Assembly: GCA_963575745.1 (NCBI GenBank)
Contig: CAUYUJ010020174.1
Coordinates: 1-64,000, forward strand
Reading direction: 5' to 3'
DNA from: Prorocentrum cordatum
Lineage: Eukaryota; Sar; Dinophyceae; Prorocentrales; Prorocentraceae
DNA: 64,000 bases
Of the stretch, positions 22,531 to 32,665 are shown piece by piece. Position numbers and translations under genes: made by a program. Numbering within the stretch: position 1 is the first letter of the stretch; the number at the start of each line of letters is the position of its first letter. Below the pieces are notes generated by a model. That model did no database searches and was not told the DNA's origin. It saw nothing but the letters and a program-made list of their open reading frames with translations.

Positions 22531-24280
22531 CGAAGACGGCGCCAAAGTGGTCCGGCACGGCTGGCGCGCCAAGCTGAAACCCTGCGGCTTGTAGCCGGAG
22601 CAGAGCCCGTGGTGGGGTCTCTTCCTGCGACGGGATTGGCGCCGCGCCGCCGGGTGCGTGCTCTGGCGACTCTGGTGGTGACGTCGTGTGTCTCGGGCGC
22701 GGTGTTCGGGGGCTGTCCCCGGGTGCGTCTGGAGGTCCTGGGTGGCTGGCCCCGCCCACTCGAACGCCTGGGTAACCCCATCGCGCGTCGCGGCGGCTTT
22801 TGGAGGGGTTGCGCTGGTGCTGCTGCTCGTGGTGGTGCACGTCGTGGTGGTCTTGGTCGCTGCGTTGTGCTGTGCGCTGGTGTTCTTGCGCGTGGTGCTG
22901 GTCGCGGTCGTGGGCGTTGTTGCCGCTGCGGTGCTCCTCGTCGCGCTGGTGTTGCTGCGCGTGGTGTTGGTGGTCGCGGTGGTCGCTCTGCTGGTGCACG
23001 GTGCTTTCTGCTGCTTCTCCTGCTGCGGCCGCCCGTTTGCGCGCGGCTCTGGTGCGAAGGCTTGCCCTCGTCGCCTTTGCGCGCCAGGTAGAAGCGGCGG
23101 CGCCCGTTTCTGGGAGCTGCGGGGCTGCTGGTGTGAGCAAGGGTGGCGGGAGGGCATTGGCGGTAGCTGCAGTTCTGCGTTGCCCTTGTCGGCCCGGCGC
23201 GGGCAGGACGTGGTGGTAGCATCGTGGGATGCCACTGGGCGGAAGTGGCATCCTCGTGTTGGCAACGCTCTGCGGTCCCCTTGCTGGCGTTGGCTCGGCA
23301 GCGTTCCTCTTCCGCTGGCGGGCGCGTTGGCGTGCGCTCGGCTGCAGGGTCGGGCTGTCTGTCTCCAGCGTCCCCACCCCGGCCTGCATCATGACGGCCG
23401 TTGCGCCTTCGTTTGCGCAGTCCGGTCTCGTGTTGGGTCCGAGGGGCGCGCGCAGGAGCTTTTGGATGCAGTCTCGCGTGCTTGGTGTGGATGAGTCGTG
23501 GTCGGTGGTGTTGTGAGCTTGGTAGTCGGGCTGCGTGGTGGTTCGCTCTTTGATTTTTACGCTGCCCCGCGTCGCGTGCCGCCTCAGGTAGAACCGGTCC
23601 TCGAGGTAGGTCTGTCGCCTGGAGAAAGATTCCTGCTGCCGCATGGTCTCGGCATGTTCGTGGTAGGCGTGTGCCTCTCTGTTCGCTCTCTCCCTCTTCT
23701 CGGTGCGGCGTCTGGAACGACGGTGGTTCCTCGTGGCGCACCGAGTGGGCGAAGGCGAACACCCAGCGCTGCGGAGTCTGAGCGTCTGAAAATCGACCGG
23801 TGGGTCTGTGAGTCTGGGTCGGCTGTCTGCGTCTTCGGACGGCGGGGCAGGTGTGAGGCTGTGCTCGCCTTGAGCCAGGTGGCGGAAGGGGTTCAAGCGG
23901 AGGGGGTCGGGGGCAAGTCGTGTCGTTGGATGGTCGGTCGTAGTCGTGGTCGTGGTTGTCTTCGTCAGCTCGCGGCCTGGAAGGGCCCCTCTCCTGACCG
24001 AGTTTCTCGCTCCGCGCCCGCCGTGGTGGCGAGGTCTCGGCGGGCTCGTCCTTCGCCTCCCGCCTCCCTGCGCTCGTCTCCTTCGCCCAGCCAGCGTCCA
24101 GAGGCCTGGTTGGGCCTGGGTCCGGTGGGCGCCCCCCTTCGCCCGGAGCACTCCCCATGCTCCGAGCGTCGGCGCACGGACCCCGTGGCCCCCTGGAGGG
24201 CGCCATGCCTGCGCCCCGCGTGCGCCCCTCGCGCGCGCCGGCCGCTTGGCTTGGCTTGAGCCAGTGGATTCTTGAGCCAA
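22379..24280 (-). CDS. Retroelement ORF1, His/Gln- and Arg/Pro-rich, -1 relative to ORF2
   Basis: A 633-codon frame upstream of the RING finger. It contains low-complexity His/Gln/Asp/Arg stretches, then a recognisable block GYPGVRVGGASHPGPPD (about 22,780-22,730) and HFGAVFG (about 22,550). A relative at 31.5-32.7 kb has matching blocks (GYRGQRIGESSQPSPP and HFENVFG). In both, the next conserved block (the finger) lies in the -1 frame. The ORF may be a nucleic-acid-binding ORF1; nothing enzymatic is visible. The frame opens inside the spliced-leader-like relic, so the true start is unknown. Confidence 0.5.
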   Translation of the reverse strand: MAQESTGSSQAKRPARARGARGAQAWRPPGGHGVRAPTLGAWGVLRAKGGAHRTQAQPGLWTLAGRRRRAQGGGRRRTSPPRPRHHGGRGARNSVRRGALPGRELTKTTTTTTTTDHPTTRLAPDPLRLNPFRHLAQGEHSLTPAPPSEDADSRPRLTDPPVDFQTLRLRSAGCSPSPTRCATRNHRRSRRRTEKRERANREAHAYHEHAETMRQQESFSRRQTYLEDRFYLRRHATRGSVKIKERTTTQPDYQAHNTTDHDSSTPSTRDCIQKLLRAPLGPNTRPDCANEGATAVMMQAGVGTLETDSPTLQPSARQRARQRKRNAAEPTPARGPQSVANTRMPLPPSGIPRCYHHVLPAPGRQGQRRTAATANALPPPLLTPAAPQLPETGAAASTWRAKATRASLRTRAARKRAAAAGEAAESTVHQQSDHRDHQHHAQQHQRDEEHRSGNNAHDRDQHHAQEHQRTAQRSDQDHHDVHHHEQQHQRNPSKSRRDARWGYPGVRVGGASHPGPPDAPGDSPRTPRPRHTTSPPESPEHAPGGAAPIPSQEETPPRALLRLQAAGFQLGAPAVPDHFGAVFGRAPDLLRAHSPRTATGRARQQKRQQQRGRSQTDHQRRQKTPTSASSARK

Positions 24281-24284
24281 ATGG
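24255..24284 (-). other. Two tandem decayed spliced-leader relics (candidate)
   Basis: On the - strand CCATTTGGCTCAAG (24,284-24,271) matches the last 15 nt of the dinoflagellate spliced leader with one T missing. Sixteen bases on, CCACTGGCTCAAG (24,267-24,255) is a second, more decayed match. A 15-16 nt spacing is what repeated trans-splicing at the leader's own internal AG would leave. They sit at the 5' end of the RT element, in the right orientation. Confidence 0.45.
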
Positions 24285-24473
24285 GGCTTCTTCCTGCTCC
24301 ACTACGTGGGGCCCGGAAAACAGACTGCAAAAGGGCAGCGCTGAGCGCGGCCGGGAGGCCCGGTAACCCCTGGGGCATGGCGTTGCGCGGCAGGGGGTCG
24401 AATGTGCCAATGCCGTCCAGGAGGAAAAACAGAAATTAAAAAAAACCCTGTCGCCTCCTGGGGTCGGCCTGCG
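24285..24473 (-). other. Element 5' flank and junction
   Basis: About 150 bp of ordinary sequence upstream of the leader relics, ending in an A-rich patch (24,430-24,447, + strand) next to the divergent RT relic. This is the likely insertion junction; I could not identify a target-site duplication. Confidence 0.3.
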
Positions 24474-26027
24474 TCAACCTCTCGATGAGGGGCGCCGCGC
24501 CTTCGTGCCCGCCCTGGTGACAAGGCAAACTGAAGATGGTGCTGTGGCTGCCTCCACCTCCTCGTTCCTCTGTTGGGCCACGCAGCGGGCCACCAGCCTC
24601 CGCATCACGTCTCCCGTCACGATGCCCGTCTCCTTCCTTTCGGTTTGGTTGGCGCTGTGAGCCCCCCCAGGCGCAAAGCTTCCGCCACTGGTCCTGGTAG
24701 CCTTGCCTGCGCTATCCTCGTCGCCGCGTGGTGTCGTAAGCCGCAGGCGTGCTTGTCTTCCAGGAGTGTTTGCTGGTGCTGGCTGGTCAGGACCACTGGG
24801 CCTAGGGCAGCGCCCCGGTGGCAGCCGCGGAGGTTGCGGAGGAGCCTGTCGGACTCGAGGAGGAGAGGCTCTGGGGGCTAACGTTGCCAGGTCCGCCCTC
24901 AGCGGCTCGCGCAGTACGGTGAACCTTCGTACTGGGCCTCGCCACTCCGCCAGCGTGGCCTCGGGCCCTGGCGCGATTGTGCTGGCTGTGAGAGACCGCC
25001 GAGATCTCTGCACCAAGGCGTGCCCCCTCGTGCCGCGCGGGGGGAGCTCGTCGTCGCTGTTTGCCAGCGGCCGCCGGTGGTCTCCTCCGCAACGTTCGGG
25101 CTGGGGGCGCTAACAGGGGCGCCCAGTTGCCCCCCTTGGAATTGGTGCTGGTCGCGGTCGTGGTGGTGCTGCTGCTGGTCGTTGTCGTGTTGGTGGTGCT
25201 GCTACTGGTTGCGGTCGTGGTAGTGCTGCTGCTGGTCGCAGTCGTGGTGCTGCGAGCCGGGCGAATCGTTCCAGCACTTGTTTTTTGGGCACCATGCGGG
25301 TGCCGGGGTCCTGGGTCAGCAGGCGTGGGGTCCGGGACAGGAGCTTCCAGCCTCGGAGTTGGCGTGCCTCGTTTGCCTCCGCGGCGTGGACCTCCTGGAC
25401 AGTGCCTTTCTCTCTGCCCTGCGCAGGGCTTGCCTCTGAGGAGGGCGTCGGCGTCTCGGCCCCTGCGCTGCCCCTCCGCCGTCGCCCTCTTCCTCTTCCT
25501 CCTCCCCTGCCTCTGCGGTCCTGGGGGCTCCCGCCGCAGCGGGGGCAGGCGCCTGTGGTGGCCCGTGCGGTGCGGGTCTGGGCTGGGGCCCGGGTCTGCT
25601 CCGTCGGCTTGGCTGTCGTTGCCCTCGTCCCCTCCGTCGTTGCCGGGGCCTTCTCCCCCCCGCCTCTTCCTCTGCCTGCTCCGGCGTCTCGTCGCCCTCG
25701 GCCTCCTCGGCGGGTTCGGCACGGCTGCCGCCTACGCTGCGGGGTTGCGCAGTTCGTCCGTGCGTACGGTCCCCCCTGGGGCAGCAGGTCCTGCATGATG
25801 GGCGGTGTGTCGCCAGTCGCGGCGGCCGCAGCGTGGACCACTAAGGCCAAGTGAACGTGGCCCGGGCAATTGCCGTTGCCTGCTGCTCTCACGGCGTACA
25901 CTTCGCCGGGGTGGGCGCCAATGGTTTCGAGGCCCTGCGCGAACTTCTCGGCTGGCACTGGTCCGGTTGCTTTATTCCAGCGCAGCAGCAGCAGCGGCAG
26001 CAGCATCAGCAGCAGCGGCAGCAGCAA
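24474..26027 (-). pseudogene. Relic of a second, divergent RT-element family (family B)
   Basis: Two blocks on the - strand match the main element at low identity. The upstream block (about 25,990-25,730) has HPGEVYAVRAAGNGNCPGH followed by MQDLLP and ARTNCATP, corresponding to the region between finger and RT. The downstream block (about 24,640-24,480) reads TGIVTGDVMRRLVARCVAQQ and ATAPSSVCLVTRAGT, corresponding to the TGDVFRRLV and TRAGTD part of the RT. Between them are frame changes and a 120 bp patch of the arm minisatellite. The RT stops where the right arm begins, so the composite element probably inserted into this relic. Confidence 0.65.
25140..25256 (-). repeat. 117 bp patch of the arm minisatellite inside family B relic
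   Basis: Nearly base-for-base the same as about 14,717-14,833 in the right arm, with a few substitutions. The flanks on both sides are unrelated to the arm. Confidence 0.75.
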
Positions 26028-28080
26028 CAGCCACCACCGCCACCACCACCACCACCACCACCACCACCACCACCACCACCACCACCACTACCACCACCAC
26101 CACCACCACCACCACCACCACCACCACCACCACCACCACCACCACCAGCACGGCGACCAGGAGCAGCACGGCGACCAGCAGCACCACGACCACCACTACC
26201 GCAACTGCGACAACAAGCAGCAACAGCACCACCACCACAACGACAACGATAACGACTACGACCAGCTGCGCTCCCGCCACCAGCGCGGCGACCAGCACCG
26301 CCACCACGACAGCGACCAACAGCGCCACCACCGCGACGGCAGCCAGCAGCACCACCATACTGCGAACAGCACCACAACCACCACCACCACCACCACCACC
26401 ATCACCACCACCACCACCACCACCACCGCCACCACCACCACCACCACAGCTACGAACAGCACGGTCACCAGCACGACGACGACCACGACGACCAGTAGGA
26501 GGAGAAGGACACCCACGACCAGCACCGCCACGGCCAGCACCACCACGGCGACCAGCACCACCACGACCAGCTCCACCACGGAGACCAGCACCACGACTAC
26601 GCACCACCACGGCGACCAGCACCACCACCAGCACCACCACGACCAGGAGGACCACCACGACCAGCACCATCACGGCGACCACCACAACGACGCGCGCGCC
26701 CACGGCCAGGAGGACCACCACGACCACCACCACGACCACGACCAGCACCACCACCACCACCACCACGACCAGCACGACCACGGCCAGAGAACCACCACGA
26801 CCACCACCACCACCATCACTAAGACCAGCACCACCACGACCACGGCCAGCAACACCACGGCGACCAGCGCCACCACGGCGACCAGCACCACCACGACCAG
26901 CACCACCACGACCAGGAGGACCACCACGACCAGCACCACCACGGCGACCAGCACCACCACGGCGACCAGCACCACCACGACCAGCACCGTGACAGCGACC
27001 AGCACCACCACAGCGACCAGCACCACCACGACCAGCACCACCACGACCAGGAGGACTACCACGACCAGCACCACCACGGCGACCAGCACCAACACGGCGA
27101 CCAGCACCACCACGGCGACCAGCACCGCGACTACGCACCACCACGGCGACCAGCACCACCACGACCAGCACCACCACGACCTGCAGGACAACCGCGACCA
27201 GCACCAACACGGCGACGACCAGCACGACCAGCGCGACCACGACCAGCACGACCACGGCCAGCACGACAAGCACCACCACCACCACGACCAGAACGACCAC
27301 GGCCAGAGGACCACGACCACCACCACCACCACGACCAGCACCACCAGGACCACGGCCAGCACCACCACGGCGACCGGCACCACCACGGCGACCAGCACCA
27401 CCACGACCAGCACCACCACGATCAGGAGGACTACCACGGCGACCAGCACCACCACGGCGACCAGCACCACCACGGCGACCAGCACCACCAGCACCAGCAC
27501 CACCACGACCAGGGGGGCTACCACGACCAGCACCACCACGGCGACCAGCACCACCACGACCAGCTCCACCACGGAGACCAGCACCACCACGACTACGCAC
27601 CACCACGGCGACCAGCACCACCACCAGCACCACCACGACCAGGAGGACCACCACGACCAGCACCACCACGGCGACCACCACCACGACGCGTGCGTCCACG
27701 GCCAGGAGGACCACCATGAACACCGCGACCGGCACCACCACGACCACGGCCAGCACGACCACGGCCAGCACGACCAGCACCACCACCACCACGACCAGCA
27801 CGACCACGGCCAGAGGACCACCACGACCACCACCACCACTACGACCACCACGACCACGGCCAGCACCACCACGGCGACCAGCAACACCACAGCGACCAGC
27901 ACCACCACGACCAGCACCACCACAGCCAGGAGGACCACGACGACCAGCACCACCACGGCGACCAGCACCACCACGGCGACCAGCACCACTACGACCAACA
28001 CCACCACGGCGACCAGCGCCACCACGACCAGGGGCAGCACAGCGACCAGCAGCACCACGAGAGCAGCCAGCAGCACAGAG
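25980..28080 (+). repeat. 2.1 kb CAC/GAC trinucleotide and higher-order repeat
   Basis: Begins with CAG-rich and almost pure CCA/CAC runs (26,036-26,150). It continues as units such as ACCAGCACCACCACGGCG. Every frame is open, producing long spurious ORFs. Its base composition resembles the arm minisatellites but the unit is different. Confidence 0.9.
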
Positions 28081-29000
28081 GAGGAGGAGGAGGAGGAGGA
28101 GGAGGAGGAGGAGGAGGAGGAGGAGGAGGAGGAGGAGGAGGAGGAGGAGGAGGAGGCGGCGGCGGCTGAGGCGGAGGAGGAGACGCCGGCGCTGGCCCGA
28201 GGCAGCGCGGCGGCGCGGAGGGCGAACGCAGCGCTTCCGGCGCCGCCCCGGGAACAGGCCCGAACGCTGCTGAGGGAGGCGGCGGCGGCGGCGGCGGCCA
28301 GCGGCGGCAGACCCGGCGGCGCGGCGCAGGCCGGACGCGGCCGGCGGCGAGGCGCAGCGCCGCCGCAGGTTCGCTCAAAGGCAGAAGGGGGGAGGATTCA
28401 GCCCTCCAACGCCACAACCCTCTGCCCAGCGACCTGCGGTGGCGGGCGCGGCGGCCAGCGGCGGCAGGCCCGACGGCGAGGCGCGGCGGCAGGCGGCCGA
28501 CTGGCGGCAGGCGGCGACGGGCCAGGCGCCGCGGCGAAGCGCGGCCGCCGGCGGCGGCGCGGCCGCGCGGGGGGCGAAAGCAGCGACGCCAGCGCCGCCC
28601 CGAGGCCGGGCGCGAACGCTGGGCTGAGGGCGGCGGCGGCGGCGACAGGCCCGGCGGCGCGGCGCCGCGACGAGCGGCCGGCCGGCGACTGGCGGCGACG
28701 GGCCTGGCGCCGCGGCGCGAGGCGCAGGCTGGCGGCGGCGGCGGCGGCGGCTGGCGGCGGCTGGCCAAACCCGCCGGGGCACTCCCGGGGCGCCGCAGGG
28801 CCAGCGACAGCTGGGCGGGCGGCCCCAGGCGGGCGGAACGGCCCGCCCGCGGCGGCAAGGCGGCTAGCTGTCGGGAGGTTCGAGGTTGCCCTGGCTTTGG
28901 CCGAAACCCCCCCGCTCCTTTGGGGCGTGCCCCCGCCCCGCACTCACTGCGGGCGCGCGGGGGGTCCGCACTGGCCGCGAGGGGGCGCGGCAGCCTGGGG
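28079..29000. other. GGA run followed by GC-rich DNA without a recognisable gene
   Basis: 28,079-28,158 is an almost pure GGA/GAG run. It is followed by about 840 bp rich in GCGGCG-type repeats, encoding Ala/Arg/Gly-rich readings in all frames. I see no gene. Confidence 0.7.
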
Positions 29001-29020
29001 GTAAGGAAGGGGCGAGGAAA

Positions 29021-29959
29021 AAATTATCCCGGCAAAGCAACCTAACAGCGATGTGTAGAAGCATATATGAAAGCATTCCCCTTAAGATTCAAATGAAAAT
29101 CCAGTTGTAGAATTCTGCTGTTCTCGCAGTCGTAGTCGCATTCGCGATGACAGTCGCAGCGGCAACGGCAGTCGCAGTCACAGCCTCAGCCTCAGCCTGC
29201 CTCAGCCTCAGCCTCAGCCTGCCTCAGCCTCAGCCTGCCTCAGCCTCAGCCTCAGCCTGCTTCAGCCTCAGCCTCAGTCTGCCTTCAGCCTCGGCCTCAG
29301 CCTCAGCCTGCCTCAGCCTCAGCCTCAGCCTCAGCCTCAGCCTCAGCCTGCCTCAGCCTCAGCCTCAGCCTGCCTCAGCCTCAGCCTCAGCCTGCTTCAG
29401 CCTCAGCCTCAGTCTGCCTTCAGCCTCGGCCTCAGCCTCAGCCTGCCTCAGCCCCAGCCTGCCTCGACCGCAGCATCAGCCTGCCTCAGCATTCAAAATG
29501 TGGCCCAGGAATGGGAGTTCTGGGAAGTCGAAGAGCACGAAGTTGCCTACAGTTGGCTCCGGGCATTCAAAATGTGGCCCGGGAATGGAGTTCTGGGAAC
29601 TCGAAGACCACGAAGTGGCCTACAGTTGGCTCCGGGCATTCAAAATGTGGCCCGGGAATGGAGTTCTGGGAATCGAAGAGCACGAAGTGGCCTACAGTTG
29701 GCTCCGGGCATTCAAAATGTGGCCCGGGAATGGAGTTCTGGGAAGTCGAAGAGCACGAAGTGGCCTACAGTTGGCTCCGGGCATTCAGAATGTGGCCCGG
29801 GAATGGAGTTCTGGGAGGTCGAAGAGCACGAAGTGTGTGACTGTTTGCTTAAAACGACTTCTGCGGCACCCTGTCCGGCACCCGCCCAGACCCCCCTGTG
29901 GAGTCATCTGCTGCTCTCTTTTAAGACTACTAGAAACCTATCAGTCTTCGCTGTTAGGT
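29021..29959 (+). repeat. Tandem duplication, copy A (939 bp)
   Basis: Unit order: a leader starting AAATTATCCCGGCAAAGCAA, a CAGCCT-type hexanucleotide tract (about 29,173-29,490), five 72-74 bp repeats containing GGAATGGAGTTCTGGGAA (starts 29,489, 29,563, 29,636, 29,708, 29,781), then a unique 3' segment. CCTAACAGCG near the start (29,041) and CGCTGTTAGG at the end (29,949-29,958) are perfect inverted 10-mers. The ORFs across it are repeat-driven. Confidence 0.9.
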
Positions 29960-31020
29960 AAATTATCCCGGCAAAGCAACCTAACAGCGATGTGTAGAAG
30001 CATATATGAAAGCATTCCCCTTAAGATTCAGACGAAAATCCAGTTGTAGAATTCTGCTGTTCTCGCAGTCGTAGTCGCATTCGCGATGACAGTCGCAGCG
30101 GCAACGGCAGTCGCAGTCACAGCCTCAGCCTCAGCCTGCCTCAGCCTCAGCCTGCCTCAGCCTCAGCCTCAGCCTGCTTCAGCCTCAGCCTCAGCCTCAG
30201 CCTGCCTCAGCCTCAGCCTGCATCAGCCTCAGCCTCAGCCTCAGCCTGCCTCAGCATCAGCCTGCTTCAGCCTCAGCCTCAGCCTGCCTCAGCCTCAGCC
30301 TCAGTTTGCTTCAGCCTCAGCCTCAGTCTGCCTTCAGCCTCGGCCTCAGCCTCAGCCTGCCTCAGCCTCAGCCTGCCTCGGCCGCAGCATCAGCCTGCCT
30401 CAGCATTCAAAATGTGGCCCAGGAATGGAGTTCTGGGAACTAGAAGAACACGAAGTGGCCTACAGTTGGCTCCGGGCATTCAAAATCATGCCCAGGAATG
30501 GAGTTCTGGGAACTTGAAGAGCACGAAGTGGCCTACAGTTGGCTCCAGGCATACAAAATGTGGCCCGGGAATGGAGTTCTGGGGAATCGAAGAGCACGAA
30601 GTGGCCTACAGTTGGCTCCGGGCATTCAAAATATGGCCCGGGAATGGAGTTCTGGGGAATCGAAAAGCACAAAGTGGCTTACAGTGGGCTCCGGGCATTC
30701 AATATGTGGCCCGGGAATGGAGTTCTGGGGACTCGAAGAGCACGAAGTGGCCTTCAGTTGGCTCCGGGCATTCAAAATGTGGCCCGGGAATGGAGTTCTG
30801 GGAAGTCGAAGAGCACGAAGTGGCCTACAGTTGGCTCCGGGCATTCAGAATGTGGCCCGGGAATGGAGTTCTGGGAGGTCGAAGAGCACGAAGTGTGCGA
30901 CTGTTGGCTTAAAACGACTTCTGCGGCACCCTGTCCGGCACCCGCCCAGACCCCCCTGTGGAGTCATCTGCTGCTCTCTTTTGACCCCACTAGAAACCTA
31001 TCAGTCTTCGCTGTTAGGTA
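29960..31020 (+). repeat. Tandem duplication, copy B (1,061 bp)
   Basis: Same leader, hexanucleotide tract and 3' segment as copy A, but with seven 72-74 bp repeats (starts 30,403 to 30,841). The inverted 10-mers recur at 29,980-29,989 and 31,009-31,018. Copies A and B are nearly identical at their ends. Confidence 0.9.
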
Positions 31021-31270
31021 AAAATCCAGCGCCGCTACCGTTGGTAACCACCAGGTTTGTGCCAGGGGGTGCACGCACCCTCGCGCTGCGTCGGCTGGTG
31101 CCAGGAGGCAAATTGCTGCGAGCAGGAGCGGCATATAAACCGCCGAGTTCGTGTTATCTTAGATCGGCACAGCCAGCGGCGGCCACCCTGAGACTGGACT
31201 GCGCTGGGGTGGTCTGGCTCTGCTGGCTCCGGGCCTCCGCTGGCTCCGCGGCTGGCTCCCGCGGCAGTGC
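31021..31270. other. Unassigned spacer
   Basis: About 140 bp of mixed sequence and then GC-rich DNA at the 3' end of the family C relic. No gene or clear element is visible. Confidence 0.4.
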
Positions 31271-31274
31271 GGGC

Positions 31275-32350
31275 TCAGCGGCTTCTGCGGCTGCCGGCGC
31301 TGGCCCCGCCGGCGCTGGCGCTGGGCCGCTGTGGCTGCTGCCGCCACCTGCCCCTGTCTCGGGCGGCCGCTCGGGCCCTGTAGCGTCTGGCTGGGGCCAA
31401 GCTGTTGCGGCGCAGCCCTGGCAAAGCCACTCTGCCTGCCACTTTTAAGGCCCTCCTGCGACTCAGCTCGTCCTGGCGACACACTCGACCTGCCCTGGCT
31501 GGCGCGGCGGAGTTCGGGGCATCCCCCCACCAGTGGTTGCAGAGCGGGCGCGCCGCGCCATCCACCTGGCTGGGATCCCCGCCCAAATTCTGCAGGTGGG
31601 CGAGACCCCGGCGAAGGGTGCGGAAGCTGGCCAGGCAGGCCGCGTGGAAGTAATTAGTGTGGGACGTGGCCTGGGTGTCTGGCCATTGCGCCCACGAGTC
31701 GTCGAGCGTCTCCTGGCAAATCCAGCAGCGAGCTCTGGCGTCTGGCTCCTGCCCCTGCTGTCGCTGTGGTAGCGGCTGCTCGTCGGCTGGCTCGCCCCCG
31801 CTGGGCGATGGGCTGCTGGCGGCCGAAAGAGGCCCGAGAAGTCCCGCCACGCCCCTTGTGAGCCGGAAGCACCTGCAGGGATCGCGCCGAAAACGTTTTC
31901 GAAGTGGCTCAGCTGCGGTGGCGGTGGCGGTGGTAAGGTCGACCGCCGGCCCGTTCGCTGGCCCGCTCGCGATTCTGGCGTGGCGAACCGTTCTGGCGCT
32001 GACAGCATGTGCGGCGGCGTCTCCGCGAGCGCTGGCCTTTGGGCAGACTCCCCCGATCTGCGTTCAGGCGTGCCCGGCAGCTCGTCGGCCGGCCCCGGGG
32101 GGCTGGGTTGGCTGGATTCGCCGATCCGTTGACCGCGGTAGCCATGGCACGCCTCCCGCGGACTCCTCGCCGGTGCGCGCTGCTCCTGTCGTGGTGGTGG
32201 TGGTGCTGGTGGTGGCGGTGCCAGTGGTGGCGCTGGTACTGGAGGCGTTGCTGCCGGTCGCTGTCGCGGTGCTGCTGCTGGTCGCTGTCGTGGCGGTGGC
32301 GTTGGTGTTTCTGCTGGTCGCTGTCGCAGGGTGTCGTCGTTGTGGTTGCA

Positions 32351-32389
<39 letters not shown>

Positions 32390-32665
32390 GTGGTCCTGGT
32401 GGTGGTGGTGGTGGTGGTGGTGGTGGTGCTGCTGCTGCTGGTCGTTGTGGTGGTGGCGCTGCCGCTGGTCGCGGTGGCGACGCTGCCGCTGGTGATGGTT
32501 GTCGTGGTGGTGGTGGTGTTGCTGCTGATGTTGCTGCTTGTCGTCGTCGTGGTGGTGCTGCTGGTCGTAGTCATTGTGCTGCTGCTCGCAGCGCCGATGG
32601 CGGCGTGGTGCATCAACAGCGGGCTCACTGACAGGAGGACAATAGAACCCATCTCCTACAAGCAC
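31275..32665 (-). pseudogene. 5' part of a third RT-element family (family C), truncated
   Basis: A 400-codon - strand frame (32,665-31,463) starts in His/Gln/Asp repeats (32,160-32,620). It then shows GYRGQRIGESSQPSPP (about 32,150-32,100) and HFENVFG (about 31,910), matching ORF1 of the main element. The finger CWICQETLDDSW...NYFHAACLASF lies in the -1 frame (191-codon ORF ending at 31,275), matching CVVCQEV...FHLGC. No RT follows; the relic ends near 31,200. The finger lacks an obvious last Cys pair. Confidence 0.6.

Larger units (their letters stand above)
11281..24440 (-). repeat. Right arm of giant inverted repeat, complete composite element
   Basis: On the - strand this arm carries the full element: 5' leader with spliced-leader-like relics, ORF1, RING/RT/endonuclease ORF, Thr/Ser-rich minisatellite, PPR array, GC-rich tail and an A-rich end near 11,281-11,300. 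Only 11,281-22,243 has its partner inside the window. The 5' limit near 24,440 is inferred from the abrupt change to a related but divergent RT relic. Confidence 0.8.

Noticed and set aside
22706-22781. ASHPGP in ORF1 as a possible 2A-like self-cleaving motif
   Set aside because: The required NPGP and the upstream D-x-E residues are missing, and family C has QPSPP at the same place.
25870-29004. 1,044-codon open frame over the CAC/GAC repeat
   Set aside because: The repeat has no stops in any frame and codes for His/Asp/Gln or Thr/Ser runs; the frame continues through unrelated GC-rich DNA.
29147-30912. ORFs over the tandem duplication
   Set aside because: Driven by the CAGCCT and 73 bp repeats, open in several frames at once.
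29021-31020. CRISPR-like array from the regular 73 bp repeats
   Set aside because: Units are contiguous without unique spacers, and the setting is eukaryotic.
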